The notes: generated by a model from the letters alone, not told the origin. Numbered from the stretch's first letter, positions 16,600 through 25,475 are shown. The stretch: DNA of 64,000 nucleotides from JAPOXR01 sp965199765 (GCA_965199765.1 CBDATC010000001.1:1178001-1242000); one strand, 5' to 3'. Translations and numbers: made by a program.

Positions 16600-17658
16600 T
16601 CAATCGCGATGGACATAGGCCTTGGCGATATTTCTCTTTAGATCAGAAACAAAGCCCGGCGAAATCTCCACGTCATGGGCGATAGAGTGCCAAAGCCCGA
16701 TTTCATTGACATAGGCGCGCATGGTTTTCAGACCCTCTTCTAACTGATCCCAAGTCAATCTCATGGCTTCCGGTCTGATATCGAGGCCGATGCTGGCGAT
16801 CGCATCAAGCATTTCTTCGGCTTTGCTCTCATGAAGCATAGAACCGACTACGACTCCGAGGCTGACCGGCTGGCCATGCAGAAATTTTCTGCCGGTCATT
16901 TTTTCCAGGGTATAGAACAGGAAGTGTTCAGTGCCTTCGATGTGCCGAGGACACCATCCGGTGCCGTGATAGGTCGTTCCCCACTTCAGCCCGTCCACCA
17001 GGGTTTCGATGCCCCGCTCGTTCAATGCACGAATGTTGTCCACATTGGCGAGCACATTCTGAACCTTGGCGAGAGACTGCTGCGCGAGCCGTTCGTCGAA
17101 GCGCCACTTATCTTCGATCTTGCCTTCGCGTTCGGCGTAACGCCAATCGAGAACGCCTGTGTGGAAACACAGAATATCACCGATCCCTGACCAATTGAGC
17201 GCAGGTGGACAGTCGGCGAGCACATCATAGTCGATATAGACCGTTTGCGGCACCGCCCATCCGCGATAAACAACTTTGCTGTTGGTCCGGACTCCGGATC
17301 GCTGGCCATAGACCGCATTGACCGAAAGCGCTGTTGGCGCCTGGAACAGCGGCAAATTCAGACGCCAAGAAAAATACTTTGCGACATCTAGAGCTTGTCC
17401 GCCTCCTAGACCGACAATCGCGCGAAAGCCTTGCTTCGCTTCAGCCTCGCTGTCAAGATGGTCTTGTTCGATGCAGTCACAGAAATAGTGGTCGCAATCC
17501 GCTTGCGCGAAATGATGCCGGAAGAGTGGCCAGAGATCATCCATAGTCACGACCAAAAACGGCGGATTGACGAAATTCTGAAACTCTCTCAGCAGACCGC
17601 GTCCGAATACAGTCGGAAAACCGTAAGCGAGCGTTTTGGCTGTATGATCATGCGGCAT
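16600..17658 (-). CDS. AraM/EgsA-like iron- or zinc-dependent polyol-phosphate dehydrogenase, copy 1
   Basis: A 352-residue group III alcohol dehydrogenase-fold protein related to sn-glycerol-1-phosphate dehydrogenases. AIVGLGGGQALDVAKYFSWR is the NAD(P)-binding GGG-D-K block. Metal ligands are plausibly Asp in GIGDILCFHTG, His in GTEHFLFY and His in KFLHGQPVSLG. A second paralogue (21181-22224) shares the same blocks with many substitutions. It is the last gene of the nine-gene operon, 26 bp after the SDR gene, with AAGGA upstream of the ATG. The true substrate is unknown; glycerol-1-phosphate is only the family archetype, and bacteria rarely make that lipid backbone. Confidence 0.82.
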   Translation of the reverse strand: MPHDHTAKTLAYGFPTVFGRGLLREFQNFVNPPFLVVTMDDLWPLFRHHFAQADCDHYFCDCIEQDHLDSEAEAKQGFRAIVGLGGGQALDVAKYFSWRLNLPLFQAPTALSVNAVYGQRSGVRTNSKVVYRGWAVPQTVYIDYDVLADCPPALNWSGIGDILCFHTGVLDWRYAEREGKIEDKWRFDERLAQQSLAKVQNVLANVDNIRALNERGIETLVDGLKWGTTYHGTGWCPRHIEGTEHFLFYTLEKMTGRKFLHGQPVSLGVVVGSMLHESKAEEMLDAIASIGLDIRPEAMRLTWDQLEEGLKTMRAYVNEIGLWHSIAHDVEISPGFVSDLKRNIAKAYVHRD

Positions 17659-17684
17659 GGGTTTCAGTCCTTAACGAGAACATC

Positions 17685-18455
17685 TCAATAGGTGGCGCTC
17701 AGGCCGCCATCGACGAACAGCGCTTGGCCCGTGATGTAGCGGGAGAGGTCCGAGAGCAGAAATACAAACGCACCAGCGCAATCGGCGGCTGTTCCGGCAC
17801 GGCGCAGCGGAATGCGGCCGGCGCCGATGTAGTGCGTCTTGAAATCTTCTGATTCATGTTCGTGCGATCCGTCTTCCGTCAGTGCCATGCGGGTGTCGAT
17901 GAAACCCGGAGCCACAGCGTTGACTCTGATTGTTTCGCTTCCGAAATCCACCGCCATCGCTCGCGTCAGCATGTGCAGCCCGCCTTTCGACGCCCCATAG
18001 GCAGCAGAGCGCGGAACACCGAAAAACGCCTGAGTCGACAAGGTGTTGACGATTGAGGGCGATCGTGACTGTCGCAGCATTGACAATGCAGCGCGGGTTA
18101 CCCGGAGAGTTCCGGTGAGATTAGTGTTGAGAACTTCGGCAAAGCGCTGTTCGCTCACGGCATCGGCCGCCGCGAAGTCCGGCATGGCCGCGTTGTTCAC
18201 CAGACCGTCCAATGCGGGCCAGTCCTTTATCTGTTTAACGGCTTGCTCCGCGCTTCCGCTTTCGCTGACATCAAGCACACAGAAACGGAGACGACCGCCA
18301 AGATTTCCTTCAGCCGCAACCGCTTCCGACAAGGCTTCCAAATCGGAGTCTGTTGCCAACACTTCAGCGCCTTCAGCCAGACAGGCTTGGACCACGGCGA
18401 GTCCGATGCCGCGGGCCGCACCTGTGACAAGGACGCGGCGACCTTCAAGCAGCAT
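17685..18455 (-). CDS. SDR-family NAD(P)-dependent oxidoreductase
   Basis: A 256-residue classical short-chain dehydrogenase. VLVTGAARGIGLAVVQACLA is the TGxxxGIG cofactor loop, DGLVNNAAMPD the NNAG-like block, and the catalytic residues are Ser in VNTLSTQAFFG with Tyr-Lys in AAYGASKGGL. The C-terminus GQALFVDGGLSATY is typical. I use ATG 18455, which overlaps the preceding gene by 11 bases and has GGGAGG just upstream; the frame is open 42 codons further but inside the neighbour. The Asp after beta-strand 2 (LATDSD) suggests NAD rather than NADP. Likely oxidises a hydroxyl of the operon's unknown substrate. Confidence 0.9.
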   Translation of the reverse strand: MLLEGRRVLVTGAARGIGLAVVQACLAEGAEVLATDSDLEALSEAVAAEGNLGGRLRFCVLDVSESGSAEQAVKQIKDWPALDGLVNNAAMPDFAAADAVSEQRFAEVLNTNLTGTLRVTRAALSMLRQSRSPSIVNTLSTQAFFGVPRSAAYGASKGGLHMLTRAMAVDFGSETIRVNAVAPGFIDTRMALTEDGSHEHESEDFKTHYIGAGRIPLRRAGTAADCAGAFVFLLSDLSRYITGQALFVDGGLSATY

Positions 18456-19653
18456 CGCCGCCTCCCTTCCACGCCAGCGATGCGGCAGATCTCGCGCGCT
18501 TGACATCGCTCCATGAAACTCGGCGGCCATCACAGCGAATGCGAAATCCTTCCGCTTCTTCACAAATGGCCCTCGCCACATCCTTGGCTTCGCAGTCAGT
18601 CAGATTGCATGGATCGAGATAGATTTCCTGTCGTTCGAGCAGATCATCGCGAACCGCGATGCGTGGCTTGCGGGACCAAAGCCTGTTTGCCAGTTCCCAA
18701 GCATAAAATTCAGCGGCTTCCGGTTGAACAGTGATCTGAAGACGCATGATCGGATTGCCCGTCCAGTCCTCATGCCGCGCCAGTTCCAGACCTGGTTGGC
18801 CGCTCAGAGATTGCAGCCAAGCGGAGACACGGGTTTCTTCCGCCAGCCGAACGGCTGAATGATCGCGGTTCTTCCACAGTTCAAGCGCGGCCATTGCGCC
18901 GACGACGCTTTCCTTGCCAGCCTTCATCGTCCTCCCTATTCCGCGGTGCTGCAGATAAGTGGCTTGAACCAGTTCGGATTCGCCGGCGACGATGCCGCTG
19001 GTAACGCCGGACAGAAACTTGTGCCCAGAATAAATCACCGCTGCGGCGCCTGATTCCACGGGGCCGGCAAGATCATACTCCGAAGCCATGTCGATGATCG
19101 CAGGGACGCCGTGTTCACGGCAAAGGTCAATGAATATCTCCATCGGAAGCTCGTTTTCCCGCACCGTTTGATGCGAGACCACATACATCGCCGCTGCTGC
19201 GCCTTTCCGCAGCGCGTCCAAGAGGTGCCATGTCTCGCAGGCTGCGGCGGTGCCGATTGGAACAACTTCGCCGCCAGCAAGCCGAATGGCTTGATCGACT
19301 GGTGCGCCGTAATTGATCATGTGGCCCATGGGAAGCAGCACTCGCCGCTCGCCATCGAACTTCGGCAATGCTTCGATGCGGGCGAGTTCGGTGCCGGTCA
19401 GACAGGCTGCGACTGTCTGCGCCATCGCAGCGGCAGAGCAGGAAGTGACGCACCCGGCTTCGGCTCCGGTCATTTGCGCGATGAGCGCGCAAGCCCGCAT
19501 TTGCAGCTCGTCCATGGTGACGAAGGAATCAAGGATTCGGTCGACTAGAACACGTGTTTCGGGCGCGACACGGGAAGCTCCGATGGCTGTCATCGTGCCG
19601 GCCGCATTGATGACAGGAGTCAGGTTCCATCGGTCGAAAGGATCCAGTGTCAT
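18445..19653 (-). CDS. SelA-like PLP-dependent enzyme (possible amino-sugar-acid ammonia-lyase)
   Basis: A 402-residue fold-type I PLP enzyme of the SelA/D-glucosaminate-6-phosphate ammonia-lyase group. It opens with LTPVINAAGTMTAIGASRV, the group's hallmark, has GCVTSCSAAAMAQTVAACL for phosphate binding, IIDMASEYDL for the pyridine aspartate, and AVIYSGHKFLSG with the Schiff-base lysine. True SelA (selenocysteine synthase) is unlikely because the context is a catabolic operon. Ammonia-lyases of this group generate enamine/imine intermediates, which fits the RidA gene two places upstream. ATGA overlap with the ABC ATPase gene upstream; 11-base overlap with the SDR gene downstream. Confidence 0.8.
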   Translation of the reverse strand: MTLDPFDRWNLTPVINAAGTMTAIGASRVAPETRVLVDRILDSFVTMDELQMRACALIAQMTGAEAGCVTSCSAAAMAQTVAACLTGTELARIEALPKFDGERRVLLPMGHMINYGAPVDQAIRLAGGEVVPIGTAAACETWHLLDALRKGAAAAMYVVSHQTVRENELPMEIFIDLCREHGVPAIIDMASEYDLAGPVESGAAAVIYSGHKFLSGVTSGIVAGESELVQATYLQHRGIGRTMKAGKESVVGAMAALELWKNRDHSAVRLAEETRVSAWLQSLSGQPGLELARHEDWTGNPIMRLQITVQPEAAEFYAWELANRLWSRKPRIAVRDDLLERQEIYLDPCNLTDCEAKDVARAICEEAEGFRIRCDGRRVSWSDVKRARSAASLAWKGGGDAA

Positions 19654-20672
19654 TGCAAACGTTCCCCGCTCGTCGCATCGAAGAGATGCATCCGGTTTGC
19701 ATCAATGCCGATCTCGACCTCTCTTTCCGGTCCGATCTTCTCCCGGCTGCCGCTGCTTGTCCGTGCCGTCAAAACGGCGCCATTCGAGGTTTTCAAATGA
19801 AACAGCGTCTCATGACCCAGATCTTCGATGCGATCAACTTTCGCTCTGCCGATCGGCAGGCCGCCTCCTATTATCACATGCTCAGGCCGAATCCCGGCGA
19901 GAGCGCCAATCGGCGCTTCCTCGGCAAGCAATGTCTCAGCAGAGAGCAGGTTCATGCGCGGGCTGCCGATGATTCCCGCGACAAATGTGTTCAACGGACG
20001 GTCATAAAGCTCAAGGGGCGCACCGACCTGCATGACGCGCCCCTGATTCATCACCGCGATGCGATCGCCTATGGTCATTGCCTCTACCTGATCATGGGTG
20101 ACATATACGGTCGTCGTGCCAAGCGATTTCTGCAGTTCGGTTATCTCGCCGCGCATTTGAACTCTAAGTTCGGCATCAAGATTGGACAGCGGTTCGTCAA
20201 ACAGAAATGCCGAGGGCCTGCGGATCATCGCCCGTCCCAGAGCAACCCGCTGGGCTTGACCGCCTGAGAGCTGGCGCGGCTTGCGGCCCAGATATTCGCC
20301 CAGTCCCAGCAGTTCCGCAATTCGCTTTATTTCCTTGTCGACGATGACAGGATCAGTTCTGCGCAGTTTCAATCCGAAAGAAAGATTTTCGCCGACCGAC
20401 ATATTCGGAAAGAGCGCATAGGACTGGAAGACCATAGAGATATTGCGTTCGGCTGGGGTTAAGTCATTCGCCCGCTCGCCGCCGATCAGCAGATCGCCCG
20501 ATGAGATGGTTTCGAGACCTGCGATCATCCGCAGAGTCGTTGACTTGGCGCAGCCCGAAGGACCGACCAAAACCATGAGTTCGCCTTCGCGCACATGCAG
20601 ATTAAGGTTTCGGATGACTTCAACATTTCCCGCAAAGCGCTTCGACGCATTCCGGAATTCGATATCGCTCAT
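19650..20672 (-). CDS. ABC transporter ATP-binding protein (CUT1, UgpC/MalK-like)
   Basis: A 340-residue ATPase with an N-terminal nucleotide-binding domain and a C-terminal TOBE domain. Walker A reads GPSGCAKST, in which the usual third glycine (GCGKST) is alanine, encoded GCC. The rest is canonical: LSGGQAQRVALGRAMIRRPS, LFDEPLSNLDAELRVQM and YVTHDQVEAMTIGDRIAVM. It would energise the permeases at 22228 and 23082. Coupled by 4-base overlaps to the RidA gene before it and the SelA-like gene after it. The P-loop substitution may lower ATP binding or be tolerated; sequence alone cannot say. Confidence 0.93.
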   Translation of the reverse strand: MSDIEFRNASKRFAGNVEVIRNLNLHVREGELMVLVGPSGCAKSTTLRMIAGLETISSGDLLIGGERANDLTPAERNISMVFQSYALFPNMSVGENLSFGLKLRRTDPVIVDKEIKRIAELLGLGEYLGRKPRQLSGGQAQRVALGRAMIRRPSAFLFDEPLSNLDAELRVQMRGEITELQKSLGTTTVYVTHDQVEAMTIGDRIAVMNQGRVMQVGAPLELYDRPLNTFVAGIIGSPRMNLLSAETLLAEEAPIGALAGIRPEHVIIGGGLPIGRAKVDRIEDLGHETLFHLKTSNGAVLTARTSSGSREKIGPEREVEIGIDANRMHLFDATSGERLQ

Positions 20673-21184
20673 TCAACAGGCGTCCAATCGGGAGAAACCG
20701 ACACAATGGCATCGATTTCCACAGAGATGTTTCCGGGCAGCGATCCCATGCCGACAGCGGCTCTGGCATGGCAGCCGCGTTCGCCGAATACAGCGCAGAA
20801 TAGGTCCGAACAGCCATTGATGACCGTTGGGTGATCGACGAATTCAGGGACGGCGTTGACCATGCCGAAGACCTTGCGGATCTGCACGACGTGATCCAGC
20901 GAACCCAGGATCGATTTCATGGCGCTGATCAAAACCAGGCCGGTCCGCATCGCATGATGCGCCGCTTCCTCCAAGCCGACATCGCCGCCGACTTTTCCGC
21001 GCGCCAATTCGCCGTTCTCAAGGAGCGGTCCCTGCCCCGAAAGATATAACGTTGTCCCATCCAGCGAACCCAGATCGAAATTGCCTATGGCGGCAGGAAC
21101 CGGCGGCAGACTCAGCCCCATGGCTTTGATTCGAGCTTCGGGACCGCATGTCCCGTGTGGCGGAGGTCCAGACTGTCTGATCAT
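20669..21184 (-). CDS. RidA (YjgF/YER057c) family protein
   Basis: A 171-residue member of the RidA superfamily, slightly longer than archetypal RidA (~130). Landmarks: LYLSGQGPLLENG near residue 45-57, the EEAAHHAMRTGLVLISAMKS helix, HVVQIRKVFGMVNAVPEF, and the ARAAVGMGSLPGNISVEIDAI C-terminal block, close to the canonical R-A-AV-LP-g--VEIe motif with Arg present. Archetypal RidA hydrolyses reactive enamines/imines released by PLP enzymes; the SelA-like PLP enzyme in the same operon makes that role likely here. Overlaps both neighbours by 4 bases. Confidence 0.88.
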   Translation of the reverse strand: MIRQSGPPPHGTCGPEARIKAMGLSLPPVPAAIGNFDLGSLDGTTLYLSGQGPLLENGELARGKVGGDVGLEEAAHHAMRTGLVLISAMKSILGSLDHVVQIRKVFGMVNAVPEFVDHPTVINGCSDLFCAVFGERGCHARAAVGMGSLPGNISVEIDAIVSVSPDWTPVE

Positions 21185-22224
21185 GCTGCATAAGCCCCTT
21201 CGATTTCATCGCGCGCCTCTGCCAGGAATCGGTTGGTCACCCGGAATTCATGCGCAATGCCAAAGGGCAGGTTTTCACGCAACACGAACTCTTTCAGCCC
21301 ACGCATCGCATCGAAGATATCGTTCCATGTGATGCTCATCGACGCGGGACGAATATCGATATCCAGATAGGCGATGGATCGCAGCAATTCTTCCGAACGG
21401 GACCCATGCATCATCGCACCGAGCACGATGCCGAGACAGACTGCCTGACCATGCGGAAAAGCTTTCCCTGTTGCCGCCTCAAGCGCATAAAACACAAAAT
21501 GTTCAATGCCTTCGATATGGCGCGGATTCCAGCCTGCCCAATGGTAGGATGCTCCTCCCCATTGCAGCGCATCAATGATCAATTCAATGCCCCGAGCGCT
21601 GAACTCCTTGATTTCGTCCAGTTCCAGCAAGACAGCCTCGGCCTTGGATAGGGAAATTTCCGCAAGACCGTCATCAAAAGGCCAACGGGTTTCGCACCTT
21701 CCGCAGGCCTCGGCATAGCGCCAGTCCATTACGCCGGTGATGAAGCACAATATGTCGCCTACGCCGCCGATATTCAGGGCGCGAGGAGCCGAGGCGATGA
21801 TATCATGGTCGATATAGACAGTTTCCGGCACGGCCCATCCAATATATCGGACTGTGCTGTTTTCGCGCACTGCCGCCCGGTGGCCGAACACGGCATCAAC
21901 CGACAGCGAGGTCGGAAACTGGAAGAGGGGCAGGTTAAGCCGCCAAGCGAAATACTTCGCGGCGTCGATCGCTTGACCGCCGCCAAGTCCGATCACAGAG
22001 GCAAACGGGGCTGCGCGAGCACAATCCGTCTCGAGTTTTGCCCATTCCATCGAAGTCACCAAATAAGTTCGGGCGCTGGTTGGCAACGCGCTGCGAAACA
22101 AGGGCCAAAGATCTTCCATCGTGACCACCAGCATCTCCGGACGGACAAAGTTCGTTGTTTCGGCCAGCAGATTTCGACCGAAAACAGTCGGAAAATACGG
22201 AATTTCAGACTCAAGGAACGGCAT
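21181..22224 (-). CDS. AraM/EgsA-like polyol-phosphate dehydrogenase, copy 2
   Basis: A 347-residue paralogue of the protein at 16600. It shares the opening FPTVFGRNLLAETTNFVRPE, the cofactor block SVIGLGGGQAIDAAKYFAWR, the metal-ligand blocks GVGDILCFITG, GIEHFVFYAL and AFPHGQAVCLG, and LFQFPTSLSVDAVFGHRAAV. Both copies retain all putative ligands, so both could be active, perhaps on different intermediates or as a heteromer. It follows the permease gene by 3 bp and overlaps the RidA gene by 4. Presence of two such enzymes in one operon is unusual. Confidence 0.82.
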   Translation of the reverse strand: MPFLESEIPYFPTVFGRNLLAETTNFVRPEMLVVTMEDLWPLFRSALPTSARTYLVTSMEWAKLETDCARAAPFASVIGLGGGQAIDAAKYFAWRLNLPLFQFPTSLSVDAVFGHRAAVRENSTVRYIGWAVPETVYIDHDIIASAPRALNIGGVGDILCFITGVMDWRYAEACGRCETRWPFDDGLAEISLSKAEAVLLELDEIKEFSARGIELIIDALQWGGASYHWAGWNPRHIEGIEHFVFYALEAATGKAFPHGQAVCLGIVLGAMMHGSRSEELLRSIAYLDIDIRPASMSITWNDIFDAMRGLKEFVLRENLPFGIAHEFRVTNRFLAEARDEIEGAYAA

Positions 22225-22227
22225 CGC

Positions 22228-23085
22228 TTACCCTTTGACGGCCCCGAGCGTGAGCCCTCTGACAATATGTTGCTGCGCCACCAGGGCAAACAGGAGCATC
22301 GGGATGATGGCGATGATGGAAGCGGCCGTCATCGCCCCCCAATCAAGCGCGGCATATCCCCGGAAACTGGTGATCCCGAGGGTGATTGTCTGCGCTTTCG
22401 AAAACGTCAAACCCAAAGCGATGGCAAGCTCGTTCCAAATCCAGATGGCGTTGAGGATTGCGGTGGCGACCATGCCCGGAAGTGTGCAGGGAATGTGGAT
22501 TTTGGTAAGAATCTGCCAATGGCTGGCCCCTTCTATCCTTGCCGCTTCGTCGATCGCCGGATTGATTTCCCGAAAGAAAGAACTGAGCAGCCAGATCGAG
22601 AGCGGCAGGACATGCACCTGATACATAAGCGCGAGCCCTGCATGCGTGTCATAGAGACCAGTCCACTGGTAGAGCGAAAACATAGGAAGCACGAATAGAA
22701 ATTCCGGCAGCATGTAGGCAAGAATGAGCCAGATACCAACGATATTTCGACCGCGTATTTTCATTCGCGCGATCGCGTAAGCTGTCGGCGTGGCGATGGC
22801 GAGCGAGAGCGCAACGCCGGCCAGGGTGATGATGAGAGAGTTTAAGAATGTGAATTTGAAAGTCTCATGCGTCCAAAGCTTCAGATAATTGGCCGCAGTG
22901 GGATCGAAAATCCAAAGCGGAGGATTGGCAAGACCATCGCGCTTGGTCTTCAGCGATGTGGCGAAAACCCAATAAACAGGGAACAGGCTGAACAGGACCA
23001 TCGCGCCGGAGAACAGCCAAGCCCAGCCGGTTGCCAGACGTGCGTTTAGTCGGCCAGCCCGCGGCAGCGCGGAGGCGAAGCTCAC
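22228..23085 (-). CDS. ABC transporter permease (CUT1, MalG/UgpE-like)
   Basis: A 285-residue membrane protein with about six hydrophobic helices. The EAA coupling motif is recognisable in EAARIEGASHWQILTKIHIP. N-terminal SGAMVLFSLFPVYWVFATSL is the MalG-type first helix, and TAYAIARMKIRG is a typical cytoplasmic loop. It overlaps the second permease gene by 4 bases, forming the usual heterodimeric channel of a CUT1 importer. Confidence 0.93.
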   Translation of the reverse strand: MSFASALPRAGRLNARLATGWAWLFSGAMVLFSLFPVYWVFATSLKTKRDGLANPPLWIFDPTAANYLKLWTHETFKFTFLNSLIITLAGVALSLAIATPTAYAIARMKIRGRNIVGIWLILAYMLPEFLFVLPMFSLYQWTGLYDTHAGLALMYQVHVLPLSIWLLSSFFREINPAIDEAARIEGASHWQILTKIHIPCTLPGMVATAILNAIWIWNELAIALGLTFSKAQTITLGITSFRGYAALDWGAMTAASIIAIIPMLLFALVAQQHIVRGLTLGAVKG

Positions 23086-23981
23086 CGATCGTCTCCCAGC
23101 CGCTGCCAGGTCTGCAGCGCCAGTGCGACGATGAGAATGACAATCGAAAACAAAATCATGGTAGCCATGGCTTTGCCGATCTGCTGATAACTGTATGCAG
23201 TCCGATAGACGAACGTCTGAACCACTTCGGTAGCGAGGCCCGGTCCGCCTCCGGTTGTGCCGAACACAATGTCGAAAACTTTGAGCGTGTCGATGGCGCG
23301 GATGATGATGACTGTGATGAGGAGTGATCGCAGCATCGGCATTTTGATGCGCCAGAAAATGATGAATTCGCCGGCCCCCTCGACCCTCGCGGCCTCAATC
23401 GGATCTTTGGGCAGGCCATGCAGTCCGGCCAGCATGATGATGAACACAAAGGCGGTCTGCCACCAGACATCGACAGCCACAATTGATGCCATGGCGGTCG
23501 CGGCCGCTCCGTAGAAAGCCGATGGACCAAGGCCAAATGCACCGAGAAAATGATTTACGATCCCGAGGAACGGATCGAACATCACCTTCGACATCAGCGC
23601 GACGACGATTCCCGAGACCATCAACGGAAGCATGATCAGCGCACGGATCAGATCCGTGCGGACCGTCAGTTTGTCGACCTGGACAGCCAGGTAGAAACCA
23701 AGTGCGATTTCAACGGCAGTGGCGGCGGTGGCGAAGACAAAAGTGTTCTTCATGACCGTCCAGAACTCGGCGTCGCCGAGCAGAGAGGTATAATTCGAAA
23801 AACCGACGAACCCGAACTGTGTTCCCCAGTTCCAGTTTGTCAGCGAAACCGCCAAGCCGAATCCAACCGGATAAAGCGATGTCAGTGCCAGCATGAGCAG
23901 ACAGGGCAGAACAAACCACAGCGGCGAGGAGCGGCCCAGCGCCCGCAGCACGGTTCCGCCTCCATCCGATGTTGAAAACAA
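23082..23981 (-). CDS. ABC transporter permease (CUT1, MalF/UgpA-like)
   Basis: A 299-residue membrane protein with about six helices, starting LWFVLPCLLMLALTSLYPVG. The EAA motif lies at EAARVEGAGEFIIFWRIKMP. FGTTGGGPGLATEVVQTFVY is the characteristic MalF-type loop. The start appears to be TTG 23981; no ATG is available before the first helix. It follows the binding-protein gene after a 49-bp gap that holds a strong GC hairpin. Confidence 0.92.
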   Translation of the reverse strand: MFSTSDGGGTVLRALGRSSPLWFVLPCLLMLALTSLYPVGFGLAVSLTNWNWGTQFGFVGFSNYTSLLGDAEFWTVMKNTFVFATAATAVEIALGFYLAVQVDKLTVRTDLIRALIMLPLMVSGIVVALMSKVMFDPFLGIVNHFLGAFGLGPSAFYGAAATAMASIVAVDVWWQTAFVFIIMLAGLHGLPKDPIEAARVEGAGEFIIFWRIKMPMLRSLLITVIIIRAIDTLKVFDIVFGTTGGGPGLATEVVQTFVYRTAYSYQQIGKAMATMILFSIVILIVALALQTWQRLGDDR

Positions 23982-23997
23982 TGTTTTGGCAAGTTGC

Positions 23998-24020
23998 CCC
24001 GGGCCGCATCCCGGCCCGGG
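23998..24020 (-). other. Intercistronic GC-rich hairpin between binding-protein and permease genes
   Basis: CCCGGGCCG (23998-24006) and CGGCCCGGG (24012-24020) form a perfect 9-bp stem with a 5-base loop. There is no following T-run on the minus strand. In malEFG-type operons such hairpins protect the binding-protein transcript and lower downstream expression, matching the higher demand for the binding protein. Confidence 0.7.
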
Positions 24021-24030
24021 ACACGTAGAA

Positions 24031-25398
24031 TCAGTTGGCCATCATAGTCTGAAAATCAGCTTGAGCGGCTGCACCGGCTGCAGCTGGGTCCGCGCCGCCG
24101 TAGATTTCCTGAATCACATCGACAATGCGAAGAGCGAACTCGCTCCAGCCCGCCCTCTGCACGACCGAGGTCTGGGAATTCGGCATGGCCGCCGCCACGG
24201 CATCGACATAACCCTGCGGGAAGCTTGAAGCGTAATCGGGATCGGCCCAGGTGGAAAGACGCGGCGCTCCTCCATGCAGCTTGCCGATCTCGGTCGCGTT
24301 GGCAGCGTTCGACATATATTGAATGAACAGCCAGCCGGCCTCAGGATTTTCAGCATTCTGCGGAATACCGTAACCCCACTGCCAATGCGCGGTAAAGGGC
24401 TGTCCCTCGTCATTATCGATTGGGATCACCGAATAAGCGATTTTGCCGGCGATCGGGCTTTCGCCGGGATTTTCGAAACCGGGAGCAAAAAGACTCGCGT
24501 CGATGAAGAATGCCGCGCCGCCTGCCATGAAGTGCTGCGAGGCGTCCGGCCAGTCCATGGCCTGAATATTCACCGGGCCGGCCTTCATCAGTTCCGCGTA
24601 GTTGGAGAGTGCGCGAATGATATCGGGATCGTTCATGAGAGGCTGCGACCAGTCTCCGGCAAACCACACATTGTACGGTGCCGAGCGGTCTGCGGACCCA
24701 ACCGAGTTGTTTACAAAGCCTGTGATGGTGTCGATAAGCGTGTCCGAACGGATGCCTCTCAAGACCGCGCCCGACACCGCGCCACCGCTTTCGTCTTTGA
24801 CTTCACGCGCTGCGCTGATCAGTTCTTCCATTGTGGTCGGCATCCGACCGTCAAGATACCTGTCCACATGGTCCATATTGGCGAACAAAATATAAGTTTC
24901 GAAAGATGCTGGGATGCCGTGATATTCCCAGCTGCCATTGATGTCGTATTTGGTGGAATCGAGAAAACCCGCCGGAATGTCGCCGAGATTGTAGTCAGGC
25001 GCCGTGAGGTCGGGGTTGTCGATGAATCCCTGCAGCGAGTGGACGAGCCCGTTTGTGTGCTGGGTATAGGCCGTTGAGTCCATGGGCAGGAAATAGACAT
25101 CCATCTGCGAGTTTCCGCTGGATCCTCGAAGAGCCACTTCCATCCGGTCGAAATAGAGATCCTCGGCCATGGTCTGGAGATTGACCGAAATGCCAGTGTC
25201 CGCTTCGAATTGATTGAGAACCGAGCGGACGCCGTCGGTTACGGGATGCTCGGGCATCATCACAGTGATGGACTGTCCCGACATCTGATCCCAAGAGAAC
25301 TCGGCGAGCGAAGATGAGACGGTCGCGGCGAGCGCGATTGGCGCAGTTGCAGCGAACAGACCGACTCGATAGAGAGCCCTGCGGCTTAGATATTTCAT
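24031..25398 (-). CDS. Extracellular solute-binding protein (CUT1 family 1, MalE/UgpB-like)
   Basis: A 455-residue periplasmic protein with a signal peptide (MKYLSRRALYRVG, hydrophobic AATAPIALAATVSSSLA, cleavage before EFSW). The mature part begins SGQSITVMMPEHP, a typical cluster-B start. AFFIDASLFAPG and WQWGYGIPQNAENPEAGW are typical of sugar and polyol binders. ATG 25398 is chosen because TTGGAGGACACC precedes it; a TTG four codons earlier overlaps this ribosome site. It is the first gene of the nine-gene operon. The ligand cannot be read, but the regulator's hexuronate-type operators hint at a sugar acid or amino sugar. Confidence 0.92.
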   Translation of the reverse strand: MKYLSRRALYRVGLFAATAPIALAATVSSSLAEFSWDQMSGQSITVMMPEHPVTDGVRSVLNQFEADTGISVNLQTMAEDLYFDRMEVALRGSSGNSQMDVYFLPMDSTAYTQHTNGLVHSLQGFIDNPDLTAPDYNLGDIPAGFLDSTKYDINGSWEYHGIPASFETYILFANMDHVDRYLDGRMPTTMEELISAAREVKDESGGAVSGAVLRGIRSDTLIDTITGFVNNSVGSADRSAPYNVWFAGDWSQPLMNDPDIIRALSNYAELMKAGPVNIQAMDWPDASQHFMAGGAAFFIDASLFAPGFENPGESPIAGKIAYSVIPIDNDEGQPFTAHWQWGYGIPQNAENPEAGWLFIQYMSNAANATEIGKLHGGAPRLSTWADPDYASSFPQGYVDAVAAAMPNSQTSVVQRAGWSEFALRIVDVIQEIYGGADPAAAGAAAQADFQTMMAN

Positions 25399-25447
25399 GG
25401 TGTCCTCCAATCAGTTATTCCGCCCGGATCCGGGCTGCGATCATCCA

Positions 25448-25475
25448 TTTACATCGGCCGGATTAAATAGGTCAA
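25448..25475 (-). promoter_or_regulatory. Candidate promoter of the nine-gene operon
   Basis: On the minus strand, TTGACC (25475-25470) and TGTAAA (25453-25448) are separated by 16 bases, a plausible -35/-10 pair about 50 bases before the binding-protein ATG. The -35 lies inside operator 1, so bound repressor would block polymerase. Prediction only. Confidence 0.45.
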
